From positions 1 to 16,278 of the forward strand of contig CALDFS010000317.1 of NCBI GenBank assembly GCA_937942105.1: a stretch of DNA of 16,278 nucleotides. The letters are read 5' to 3'. The notes beneath the pieces were generated by a model. It saw nothing but the letters and a program-made list of their open reading frames with translations, was not told the origin of the DNA and did no database searches. This document shows, one piece after another, positions 6,485 through 13,359 of this stretch (position 1 is its first letter; the number at the start of each line of letters is the position of its first letter). The position numbers and the translations under genes are program-made. This stretch comes from an uncultured Ruminococcus sp. Its GTDB lineage: Bacteria > Bacillota > Clostridia > Oscillospirales > Ruminococcaceae.

Positions 6485-6530
6485 TATACAGAAGCCTTGA
6501 GAAGGCGTGCGTAATTGTGTATATTAAGTG
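6478..6530. promoter_or_regulatory. Palindromic element enclosing the sigma-factor promoter
   Basis: CACTTAATATACA (6478-6490) and TGTATATTAAGTG (6518-6530) are perfect 13-bp inverted repeats 27 bp apart. Between them is a second palindrome, GCCTT-GAG-AAGGC (6494-6506). The promoter -35 lies in the inner palindrome and the -10 in the right outer arm. There is no U-run after it, so it is not a terminator. A dimeric or looped regulator is the simplest reading. Confidence 0.7.
6497..6525 (+). promoter_or_regulatory. Promoter for the sigma factor gene
   Basis: TTGAGA (6497-6502), 17-bp spacer, TATATT (6520-6525); each hexamer matches consensus at five of six. Transcription would start near 6532, giving a leader of only about 19 nt before the ATG at 6551. 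Confidence 0.72.
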
Positions 6531-6550
6531 CGGCGACTCGAGGTGAGAGA

Positions 6551-7105
6551 ATGAATTCAGGCTTTTCAGAGCTTGTAGCAAAGGCAAAAAAGGGTGACAG
6601 CGCGGCGTTCGCCGAGCTTTATTCCTCTATATATAAAGAGCTTTACTATTACGCCCTGTGCAACCTCAACAACAGTGAGGATGCCGCAGACGCTGTGAGC
6701 GACGCGGTGCTGGATGCATTCTCGGGCATAAAAAACCTTCGCAATGAAGACGCTTTCAAGGGCTGGATGATAAGGATTCTGACTGCCAAGATAAAGCGTA
6801 AGCAGGCGGAGTATATCAATCAAAGGGAATATGTGACCTCAATGTCTTCGATCTATTCCGATGATGACGATGATAGGGAGCAGGATATTCCCGTAACCGA
6901 ATCCAAATACGAGGGGATTGAGCTTTTGGATCATATCGAAAGCCTGACCCACAACGAAAAAATGTGCTTCTCGCTGAGTGCTATTTACGGCTATACCAGC
7001 GAAGAGATATCAAAAATCACCGGAATCAATTCGGCAACTGTGCGAACCTACCTTTCAAGGGGCAAGGCAAAGCTTAGAAAGCTGATAGAGGAAGGCGAGC
7101 TTTAA
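6551..7105 (+). CDS. ECF-like sigma-70 family RNA polymerase sigma factor
   Basis: 184 aa. I chose ATG 6551 because GAGGTGAG lies directly before it; an in-frame TTG at 6515 would place the start upstream of the predicted transcription start. Region 2 spans about 10-85 (FAELYSSIYKELYYYAL, then the SEDAADAVSDAVLDAF helix that binds core polymerase and the -10, ending FKGWMIRILTAKIKRK). An acidic linker (SDDDDD, 103-109) follows. Region 4, about 122-180, has a helix-turn-helix YTSEEISKITGINSATVRTY that reads the -35. It lacks regions 1 and 3, as ECF sigmas do. The next gene, 76 bp on and without its own visible promoter, encodes a membrane protein that is the likely anti-sigma or sensor partner. 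Its own promoter is embedded in a palindrome. Target genes cannot be read from the sequence. Confidence 0.9.
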   Translation: MNSGFSELVAKAKKGDSAAFAELYSSIYKELYYYALCNLNNSEDAADAVSDAVLDAFSGIKNLRNEDAFKGWMIRILTAKIKRKQAEYINQREYVTSMSSIYSDDDDDREQDIPVTESKYEGIELLDHIESLTHNEKMCFSLSAIYGYTSEEISKITGINSATVRTYLSRGKAKLRKLIEEGEL

Positions 7106-7181
7106 CAGATTTTAAGACAGTTTTGTTTTATTTATAATTTTTAAATGACTATCGTAGATTTCAAGGAAAGGAGGCCGCGCT

Positions 7182-9386
7182 ATGGCAAGGGGAGAGAACT
7201 CAGGACAGAACGGATATATGGATAAGAATTCAAGGCAGAACGTTTATGCGGAGCTGTTTTCAAGTCTGCCAGTTCCGGAAAGATTAAGCCCGGAAAACAT
7301 CAAGCTGATGCTTGACGCAAACGCATCCGCCGAGCTGAAACGCTCGGAAATAAAGGTCGGCACGGCTGCTTCCAAGATAGAATCTTACGAACCGGGTAAG
7401 ACCAAGAGCCGCAAGCCGGTCAAAAAGCTGACCACCGTTTACAGAGCGGCAGCCTCTATTGCAGCCTGCGCTGTGCTGGCTTTAGGCATGGTGAGGTATT
7501 TTGATGCGGGTGACGCACTCGATGCTGACAGCGGCGTTAAAGGTAGCGCCTACGCCGGGGATTATGACCATCTTCATCAGATATTCCGCACCTATTATGT
7601 CGATGACAGCGACAAGAAGACTCTTGATTCAGCAATAGCGGAAATCGAACATTCTTATAATGAGGCGCAGAGCAATTCCTCAACCAACAAGGTGGATGCT
7701 CCGCTTCCTTCTTCAAATCCGAGCGATAATCCCGATGTAAACGTCCAGGCACCTGACAGTGCCCAGCCGAACACGCCCAATACCGCGGCGGATAACCCGC
7801 AGGTTGAAGACCCTGCTCTTTCCGGAATAGACCTTCCAGAAATCCCGGATAACCCGGAGGCTGACAATGTTATAATATCCGGAAAATACATCTTTGTCCG
7901 CGACGGCAGCACCGTTAAGGTAATAAGCGCCTTCGGCGGTCAGATGGAGTATATTGGGGACGCTGTTCCCGAAAAAGGCATCTTTGAAACAAAAATCCTT
8001 GAAGATGCTTACGCTGTGGGAGACAAGCTCTGCGCTGTATACACCGTTATAAACGAAGAACCTCTTTCCGTTCCCGCTTATGGGGATGAGAATTCGATAG
8101 TAGACGGAATCGTCAACGGAATATATACAGATGATGTTGAGACTGTTAAGACCAAATCGGTCGAGGTAGTTATCTATGAGGTGACATCCACCGGCATAGT
8201 TTCCTCAATGGTAACAAGGCAGAACGGCACGCTTATAGACGTCAGGGAAAGCGGCGGATATGTTTATGTTATCACCGATTACGATGATTACAGGTGCTCT
8301 CCCTTGATCGGTGTGGACGATTTGGAAAGCTACGTTCCAAGCTATACCGTAAATGGCATAAAGCAGTTCATCCGCCCCGAAAACATTCTGGTACCGGAGT
8401 ATATTTCTACTACCGACTATACCGTTATAAGCGGAATAGCGGTCGGAGTTCAGGGAAACCCTGTATTGGTTCAGGCAGTTTTAGGCTCTGAGGGCAAGGT
8501 GATCGCAACCGATAAATCGGTATATGTCTTCGGATATTCCGACGGCATGGGGGTTGAAAAGACCCTATGCGAAAGATTAAGCCTTGAATTCGGCTCGGCT
8601 CACTTCGTCGGTTCGACTTCTATAGAAGGAATCGCGGTAAACGGCGGCATTTATGAGAATAACGGAACCCTGTTCGTAACCACCCTTAAAAACACCGATA
8701 ACGGCTACGTAACAAGAGTATGCGCCCTTGGCGACAGTGTTGACGGCGGGCTTTCGCTTATCTCATATATCGATTTCCCTGTGGCTGTAAATCAGGTAAA
8801 CTTTGAAGACTCTAAGGTATTCCTGACAAACGGAGCCGATAATTACGCGGCAGATTTCACTAATCCCGCAGCTCCTGTTCAGATAGAATACGGCGATAGC
8901 ATAGATGTTACCTCTGGCTTGGTTCAATTTGGGGACGGATATGTTACCCTTACAAGAACCCCCAGCGGCGGAATAAAGCTTGAAAAAATAGTCGCCGGGC
9001 AGGACGGTACGCTCAGCCGCACCGCAGGAATAGTAGTTTGCGAGGAAAGCGCTGTATCTAAAGCATTAAGCGACAACAGCATAATGTATACCGACCCGGT
9101 AAACGGCTATGTAGGCGTGCCCTACGGCTACTTTGACGGCTATGATTACTGCTATAAATACGAGCTGTTCAAGCTGACAGCAGAAGGCTTTGTATCTGCG
9201 GGACAGATTGAATCCCACGAAACCGAGGAAGCTTTCGAGCTCGGCAGGGCAAGGCTTGCCGGCGGAATGCTCTATATCTTCTCTGAAGGCAGAATATATT
9301 CAACAGCCTTGGGCGACGGCACACTTTCGGTAGTAGGCTCGGCAGACCTTATTGAATCCAGCTACTCCGGACACACAACCTGGTAA
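7182..9386 (+). CDS. Membrane-anchored beta-propeller protein, likely anti-sigma/sensor partner
   Basis: 734 aa, with AAAGGAGG 7 nt before the ATG. Residues 1-85 are cytoplasmic, basic toward the end, and include YAELFSSLPVPERLSPENI, resembling the short sigma-binding N-termini of clostridial anti-sigma-like proteins. One membrane helix lies at about 86-106. Outside it are DYDHLHQIFRTYY, a Pro/Asn/Ser-rich low-complexity linker (about 165-225), and a large repetitive beta-strand domain (about 230-734) with recurring blocks such as KYIFVRDGSTVKVISA and GYVYVITDYDDY. This fits the secreted Beta_propel family (Pfam PF09826). Following a sigma gene in a two-gene unit, it probably holds the sigma at the membrane and responds to an external signal through the propeller. 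The anti-sigma role is inferred from position; no zinc-binding anti-sigma motif is seen. Confidence 0.8.
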   Translation: MARGENSGQNGYMDKNSRQNVYAELFSSLPVPERLSPENIKLMLDANASAELKRSEIKVGTAASKIESYEPGKTKSRKPVKKLTTVYRAAASIAACAVLALGMVRYFDAGDALDADSGVKGSAYAGDYDHLHQIFRTYYVDDSDKKTLDSAIAEIEHSYNEAQSNSSTNKVDAPLPSSNPSDNPDVNVQAPDSAQPNTPNTAADNPQVEDPALSGIDLPEIPDNPEADNVIISGKYIFVRDGSTVKVISAFGGQMEYIGDAVPEKGIFETKILEDAYAVGDKLCAVYTVINEEPLSVPAYGDENSIVDGIVNGIYTDDVETVKTKSVEVVIYEVTSTGIVSSMVTRQNGTLIDVRESGGYVYVITDYDDYRCSPLIGVDDLESYVPSYTVNGIKQFIRPENILVPEYISTTDYTVISGIAVGVQGNPVLVQAVLGSEGKVIATDKSVYVFGYSDGMGVEKTLCERLSLEFGSAHFVGSTSIEGIAVNGGIYENNGTLFVTTLKNTDNGYVTRVCALGDSVDGGLSLISYIDFPVAVNQVNFEDSKVFLTNGADNYAADFTNPAAPVQIEYGDSIDVTSGLVQFGDGYVTLTRTPSGGIKLEKIVAGQDGTLSRTAGIVVCEESAVSKALSDNSIMYTDPVNGYVGVPYGYFDGYDYCYKYELFKLTAEGFVSAGQIESHETEEAFELGRARLAGGMLYIFSEGRIYSTALGDGTLSVVGSADLIESSYSGHTTW

Positions 9387-9413
9387 GTTTCTATCTCTGA
9401 TAAATTTTGTTTG

Positions 9414-9440
9414 GCGGCGTGGGATGCTCTCCTGCGCCGC
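9414..9440 (+). terminator. GC-rich hairpin between the propeller gene and the acetyltransferase run
   Basis: GCGGCG (9414-9419) pairs with CGCCGC (9435-9440), with GGA/TCC possible inside, followed by TATTGTTG. The tail is poor in U, so it may only attenuate. No promoter was recognised between 9387 and 9468, so the downstream genes may depend partly on read-through. Confidence 0.45.
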
Positions 9441-9468
9441 TATTGTTGATAAACAGGAGATTATAAGA

Positions 9469-10026
9469 ATGACCGACAATATAACAATCAAACTTCTGAC
9501 CCCTTCGGACATACACCCCGAAATGCTGAAATCCTTCAACGACAGGCAGGTTATAACCGATATTTGGGTAAAAACAGAAGACCGTTACACGCTTTCAAAG
9601 ACCAACGAGGTTTATGAGTGGAACGACAGCAAGCGGATTTGGATATCGCAGTATCTGAAACAGCAGATGGAAAGCGGCGGCTATGTCGCCGGGGCGTTCT
9701 TTGGCAACAAACTTGTCGGGTTTGCAAGCATAGACGGCGTTTTAGAGGGCGTACAGGAGAAATATGCTAACCTGACAATGCTCTTCGTTGATGACGATTT
9801 TAAGCGAAAGGGTATCGGCAGAAGCTTGTTTTCCGAGATGTGCCGCTGCGCCAAGGGGATTGGCGCGGACAAGCTTTTCATATCGGCGATACCGTCCTTT
9901 GAAACGGTGGCGTTCTATTTTAATATGGGATGCTTGGACGCAAAGCACATAATAGAAGACTTCGTTGATACCGAGGAAGACCGCTATATGGAATATGATT
10001 TGAAAGGGAGCGACCATCAGCCATGA
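9469..10026 (+). CDS. GNAT family N-acetyltransferase
   Basis: 185 aa. The start at ATG 9469 is supported by AGGAG 9 nt upstream; an earlier in-frame start at 9352 would overlap the propeller gene and lacks such a site. The acetyl-CoA binding motif is clear: NLTMLFVDDDFKRKGIGRSLF (about 101-121, with the RKGIG pyrophosphate loop), and ETVAFYFNMGC (about 145-155) is the usual C-terminal GNAT helix and strand. It transfers acetyl from acetyl-CoA to an amine; the substrate is not evident. Its stop overlaps the start of the next acetyltransferase by 4 nt (ATGA), so the two are translationally coupled and probably act together. Confidence 0.88.
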   Translation: MTDNITIKLLTPSDIHPEMLKSFNDRQVITDIWVKTEDRYTLSKTNEVYEWNDSKRIWISQYLKQQMESGGYVAGAFFGNKLVGFASIDGVLEGVQEKYANLTMLFVDDDFKRKGIGRSLFSEMCRCAKGIGADKLFISAIPSFETVAFYFNMGCLDAKHIIEDFVDTEEDRYMEYDLKGSDHQP

Positions 10027-10568
10027 AATACAGCAAAACAACAGCATTAAAAAACGGCAAAAGCTGCCGCATAAGAAACGGTACTGAGAGCGACGGCGGG
10101 GCGGTGTTTGAGTGCTTCAACCTGACCCACGAGGAAACAGATTTTCTGCTGTCCTATCCTGATGAAAACAGCTACGACCCGGCGAAGGAAGGTCTGTTCC
10201 TGAAACAAAAGACCGAGAGCGAAAACGAAATCGAGCTTGTCGCCGAGATTGACGGCAGAATCGTGGGAGTCTCGGGAATCACGGCGGTGGGCGCGAAGTA
10301 TAAGGTTCGGCACCGCGCGGAGCTGGGAATCAGCGTTGTCAGGGAGTTCTGGGGGCTTGGAATCGGTCGGGCGCTGGTTGAAGCGTGCATTGAGTGCGCA
10401 AGGTCGGCGGGATATGTTCAGCTCGAACTGAGCGTGGTCGCCGAAAACACAAGAGCGATATCGCTGTATAAGGCATTCGGCTTTTCGGAATATGGTAGAA
10501 ATCCCAAGGGCTTCAACTCCCGCCTGACGGGATTTCAGGAGCTTGTTTATATGAGACTGGAGCTGTGA
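10023..10568 (+). CDS. GNAT family N-acetyltransferase, second copy type
   Basis: 181 aa, overlapping the previous stop by 4 nt. The GNAT core runs from about 69 to 160: ELVAEIDGRIVGVSGI, then ELGISVVREFWGLGIGRALV with the GLGIGR acetyl-CoA loop at 111-116, and SVVAENTRAISLYKAFGFSEYG, the classic N-x-x-A-x-x-L-Y-x-x-x-G-F ending. It resembles the RimJ/RimL-related and small-molecule acetyltransferases more closely than the preceding gene does. The two proteins share only the fold, so they are not a recent tandem duplication. Substrate unknown. GGGAG lies about 12 nt upstream, inside the previous gene, so expression probably relies on coupling. Confidence 0.9.
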   Translation: MKYSKTTALKNGKSCRIRNGTESDGGAVFECFNLTHEETDFLLSYPDENSYDPAKEGLFLKQKTESENEIELVAEIDGRIVGVSGITAVGAKYKVRHRAELGISVVREFWGLGIGRALVEACIECARSAGYVQLELSVVAENTRAISLYKAFGFSEYGRNPKGFNSRLTGFQELVYMRLEL

Positions 10569-10612
10569 CAGCCGCGCCAATCCCGCATAAAAATAATAAT
10601 TTGGAGGGCAAT

Positions 10613-11056
10613 ATGAGAAATCACGAAATAGAAAACGAGATGTACAAAAGAGCGGTGGAGCTGATAGAAGCGCGCTATCCCACCGGCTGGGGCGGCGCGG
10701 GCGTTGTCCGCACGTCCAAGGGGAATTATTACACGAGCGTCTCTATTGATACTGCAAACGCCTCTGCCGTGGTGTGCATAGAGCTGGGCGCTATGCTTGA
10801 AGCCCACAAATACAACGAAAAGGTGACCCACTGCTTATGCCTTGTACGCGACGATGAAAATTCGCCGTACAAGGTGCTGTCGCCCTGTGGAATCTGTCAG
10901 GAAAGACTGCGGTATTGGGGTGAGGATGTGCAGGTTGCCGTTACGACTGACGAGGAAAAAGTCAAGTTCGTGGAGCTGAAGGAGCTACAGCCATATCACT
11001 GGACGAATGCCTACCCGGCGGATGAAATCGAGCATTGGGAGGATGAAAATGCTTGA
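10613..11056 (+). CDS. Cytidine/blasticidin-S deaminase-like zinc enzyme
   Basis: 147 aa from ATG 10613, with GGAGGG 4 nt before it; the in-frame start at 10565 lacks a site. The zinc deaminase signature is complete: C55-I-E57 takes the place of the usual [H/C]AE (E57 as proton shuttle), and PCGIC supplies C92 and C95. Cys as the first ligand and the PCGxC spacing fit the cytidine/blasticidin deaminase class. The Ile where Ala is usual is a visible deviation next to the catalytic Glu. It probably removes an amino group from a cytosine-type base or nucleoside; whether it serves pyrimidine salvage or detoxifies a nucleoside antibiotic cannot be decided here. Its end overlaps the next gene by 8 nt. 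Confidence 0.82.
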   Translation: MRNHEIENEMYKRAVELIEARYPTGWGGAGVVRTSKGNYYTSVSIDTANASAVVCIELGAMLEAHKYNEKVTHCLCLVRDDENSPYKVLSPCGICQERLRYWGEDVQVAVTTDEEKVKFVELKELQPYHWTNAYPADEIEHWEDENA

Positions 11057-11570
11057 CAAGCAGTCGCTGATTCGGCGAATTAAGGAGCTTTCCTTCCCCG
11101 ACGGCGAATACTGGGTGGTTGCCGGCGGAGCTATGGTTATGTATGGCTTCCGCCCGCAAACGCATGATATCGATTTAGGGTGCTCGTCACTTCTGGCTGA
11201 CAGCTTGGAGCGGCAGGGCTATCCTGCCTCGTTTTGTGACGACGGAAGCAGAAAAATCAGATATTCGGATGACGTCGAAATCTTTGAAAACTGGCTTGAG
11301 GGCGAGGTTGAGACGGTCGACGGCGTTCCGGTTGTGTCCGTGGACGGTCTTGTGCGGATGAAAATGAGGCTCGGCAGGGAGAAGGATTTGGCGGATATTG
11401 AGCTGATTCGTGGCAGGACTGTCATGCAAAACAAATCCTGCCCCTGCAAAAGAAAAAAGTGCCCAAGGCACGGAGATTGCGAAGCCTGCCGGGCTTATCA
11501 CGCCGATTCAGATATTGAGCTGCCGTGTGAACGCAGACAGGGCAAAAAAGTAAAAAAGCAAGCAGTATAA
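11049..11570 (+). CDS. Nucleotidyltransferase-fold protein with a Cys-rich C-terminal domain
   Basis: 173 aa from ATG 11049, with GGGAGG 6 nt upstream; an ATG at 11043 is a weaker alternative. Residues ~1-125 match the minimal nucleotidyltransferase (AbiEii/MNT-like) pattern: WVVAGGAMVMYG (22-33), then THDIDLG with D40 and D42, and a RMKMRLGREKDLADIELI helix (103-120) typical of that group. From ~129 a separate module carries six cysteines (C131, C133, C138, C144, C147, C160) plus H141 and H151 in a C-x-C-x4-C-x5-C-x2-C pattern, likely metal binding, followed by a lysine-rich tail. It may modify a small molecule or RNA, or be an antitoxin-like or degenerate transferase; the third acid is not clear. 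It ends the four-gene run. Confidence 0.75.
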   Translation: MLDKQSLIRRIKELSFPDGEYWVVAGGAMVMYGFRPQTHDIDLGCSSLLADSLERQGYPASFCDDGSRKIRYSDDVEIFENWLEGEVETVDGVPVVSVDGLVRMKMRLGREKDLADIELIRGRTVMQNKSCPCKRKKCPRHGDCEACRAYHADSDIELPCERRQGKKVKKQAV

Positions 11571-11581
11571 AGTCATGTACA

Positions 11582-11616
11582 ATAACACCCTCCGAGCCAC
11601 TCCCGGAGGGTGTTAT
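11582..11616. terminator. Hairpin between converging nucleotidyltransferase and lipoprotein genes
   Basis: A perfect 13-bp stem (11582-11594 with 11604-11616) with a 9-nt loop. The flanks are only modestly U-rich on either strand, but the stem sits exactly between two converging genes and abuts the lipoprotein stop at 11617, so it likely serves both. Confidence 0.75.
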
Positions 11617-12024
11617 CTATTCAGCTGCTGATGATTCCATATCGTTCCAGAATACAAACCGTTCGCCGTCGGCAACCTTAATATATAGGAAGTTGGTTGA
11701 ATCCTCGGCTATAAATATCAGCTCGCCGTCTTTAACCTTAAAGCGATTTACAAGCGGATATCCTATTTCGTCATCGTCCGAAAGGGTAAGGATATCGTCC
11801 TCCAATACCCATTTGCCCGTGCCGATATAGCTGCTGAATCCGCCTTCGTAGTAGCTGAATGTGCCGTCGCCGTTGATACTGATTGTAAATGCTGAACCGA
11901 AGCCTTCCTTTTCGTATACAAACGTTTTGTTGACAATGATATTCTGTATGTCTTCACTTCGGTCGCAGGCTGCCATACTGAATAAGCAGGCTATGATTAA
12001 CGCACAAGCAATAATTTTTTTCAT
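11617..12024 (-). CDS. Small secreted lipoprotein of unknown function
   Basis: 135 aa from ATG 12024, with GGAGG 7 nt upstream on the minus strand; a longer frame from 12177 would run through the promoter. The N-terminus MKKIIACALIIACLFSMAAC is a type II signal peptide with lipobox S-M-A-A-C, so Cys20 should be lipidated and the protein anchored outside the membrane. The mature part has alternating hydrophobic strands and short GDGTFSYYEGGFSSYIGTGK and WVLEDDILTLSDDDE blocks, which resemble small beta-sandwich/lipocalin-like lipoproteins of Firmicutes that read as 'energy expressed as signal above threshold'. No enzyme motif is seen. It is a single gene with its own promoter and no functional link to its neighbours. 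Confidence 0.8.
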   Translation of the reverse strand: MKKIIACALIIACLFSMAACDRSEDIQNIIVNKTFVYEKEGFGSAFTISINGDGTFSYYEGGFSSYIGTGKWVLEDDILTLSDDDEIGYPLVNRFKVKDGELIFIAEDSTNFLYIKVADGERFVFWNDMESSAAE

Positions 12025-12099
12025 AGATGCACCTCCCGGGTCGGATGGAAAAGGAATTATTAATCGAATAAATGATATAAAGCACTTTAGCTTTATTAT

Positions 12100-12128
12100 A
12101 TTATACCCGATTTTCGCTCGCTTTGCAA
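12100..12128 (-). promoter_or_regulatory. Promoter for the lipoprotein gene
   Basis: On the minus strand: TTGCAA (12123-12128), 17-bp spacer, perfect TATAAT (12100-12105). The leader of about 70 nt contains a small AAAGC/GCTTT hairpin (12079-12094). Confidence 0.82.
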
Positions 12129-12152
12129 TAGGCAGGATCTGATTTACCGAAC

Positions 12153-12188
12153 AAAAATACCCTCTGAGCGCTCTCAAAGAGTATTTTT
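12153..12188 (-). terminator. Terminator at the end of the arg operon
   Basis: AAAAATAC (12153-12160) pairs with GTATTTTT (12181-12188), with TCT/AGA and a GAGCGCTC palindrome inside. On the minus strand the stem starts 11 nt past the argD stop and ends in the ATTTTTG run. It separates argD from the lipoprotein promoter. Confidence 0.75.
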
Positions 12189-12198
12189 ATAAGTTATA

Positions 12199-13359
12199 TT
12201 AGCTCGCGCAGACCTCTTTGATGACCTGCACTGCTTTTTCAAGCTCTTCAAACGGTATGTTCAGAGCGGGAAGAAGACGGATTTTGTCCTTAGCGGTAAG
12301 CACTAAAACGCCTTTTGCAAGACATTCGTCAGCTGCTTGCTTTGCTGGCTTTTCCGCCTTTATTCCTATCATAAGCCCCATTCCGCTCAGGCTTTCAACG
12401 CCCTTAGCGCCTTCAAGCTCTGAAAAGATGTATTCCGATTTTTTTATGACTTCCGCCATAAACTCATCATTCAGCCGTTCAAGTATGCTTATAGCGCCAG
12501 CACAGCATACGGGATTTCCCCCGAAGGTAGAGCCGTTAAGCCCCGGCGCAAATACGCCCTCAACCTTTTCGCCCAGCATGGTAACGCCTATGGGAAGCCC
12601 GCCGCCTATTCCCTTTGCGGTGGTTACTATATCCGGTCGGATGCCGTAATTCATATATCCGTAAAGCTTGCCGGTGCGACCGTTTCCGGTCTGAACCTCG
12701 TCCGCTATCAGCAGAATATCCTTTTTCGCGGCGATATCCGCCATAGCTTTTACGAAATCCGGTTCGAGCGGCAAAACTCCGCCCTCGCCGCGTATCACCT
12801 CGAACATAATCGCGCAGACGTTGTTGCTCTCGATAGTATCCCGAAGAGCTTCAGCCGTCGGCTCGCAGTGAACAAACCCCTCGGTCAGCGGCAGGAAATG
12901 CTTGTGAAAAGCTTCCTGCCCGGTTGCGGCAAGGGTGGTAAGCGTTCTGCCGTGGAAGCTGTTTTTAAGGGTGATTATGGTGTGGCAGCCTTCGCCGTGC
13001 TTCTGTGTGCCGTACTTTCTCGCCGCCTTTATTGCGCATTCATTTGCTTCCGCCCCGGAATTCGAGAAGAACACCTTTTTAAGCCCGGTCTTCCTGCACA
13101 AAAGCTCGGCAAGACGTGCGCATGGGCTGCTGTAGTAAAGGTTAGAGGTGTGCTGGAAGGCGTTTAACTGTTTTGTAACGGCCGATATCCATTCGTCATC
13201 GCAGAAGCCAAAGCTGTTTACACCTATCCCTGAGCCTAAGTCGATATATTTTTTACCGTCCGCACCCACAGCTATCGAGCCTTTGCCGCTTACTATCTCA
13301 ATAGGAAAGCGGGCATAGGTGGGTGCAATATATTTTTTATCAAGCTCAAATGTATTCAT
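12199..13359 (-). CDS. argD: Acetylornithine aminotransferase (ArgD)
   Basis: 386 aa from ATG 13359, supported by GGAGGAGGTG 7 nt upstream; a frame start at 13389 lies deep in argB. It is a class III (ornithine type) PLP aminotransferase. Visible marks are SNSGAEANECAIKAARK (99-115, cofactor phosphate), NSFHGRT (133-139), E187 in the FEVIRGEGG block, DEVQTGNGRTG (220-230, Asp bound to the cofactor nitrogen) and K249 in TTAKGIGGG, the Schiff-base lysine. It converts N-acetylglutamate semialdehyde and glutamate to N-acetylornithine and 2-oxoglutarate, and enzymes of this class often also act on succinyl-diaminopimelate precursors in lysine synthesis. The start overlaps argB by 14 nt, so translation is coupled. 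It is the last gene of the operon, before a terminator. Confidence 0.95.
   Translation of the reverse strand: MNTFELDKKYIAPTYARFPIEIVSGKGSIAVGADGKKYIDLGSGIGVNSFGFCDDEWISAVTKQLNAFQHTSNLYYSSPCARLAELLCRKTGLKKVFFSNSGAEANECAIKAARKYGTQKHGEGCHTIITLKNSFHGRTLTTLAATGQEAFHKHFLPLTEGFVHCEPTAEALRDTIESNNVCAIMFEVIRGEGGVLPLEPDFVKAMADIAAKKDILLIADEVQTGNGRTGKLYGYMNYGIRPDIVTTAKGIGGGLPIGVTMLGEKVEGVFAPGLNGSTFGGNPVCCAGAISILERLNDEFMAEVIKKSEYIFSELEGAKGVESLSGMGLMIGIKAEKPAKQAADECLAKGVLVLTAKDKIRLLPALNIPFEELEKAVQVIKEVCAS

Noticed and set aside
6478..6530. Inverted repeat as a terminator of the small ORF
   Set aside because: No U-run follows either arm, and the promoter hexamers fall within it.
10047..10580. 177-codon minus-strand frame across the second acetyltransferase
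   Set aside because: Antisense to a clear GNAT gene; Arg/Leu-rich with no family features and no start signals.
12025..12177. N-terminal extension of the lipoprotein to 12177
   Set aside because: The extension would be translated from the promoter region and would bury the signal peptide; the ATG at 12024 has a strong ribosome site.
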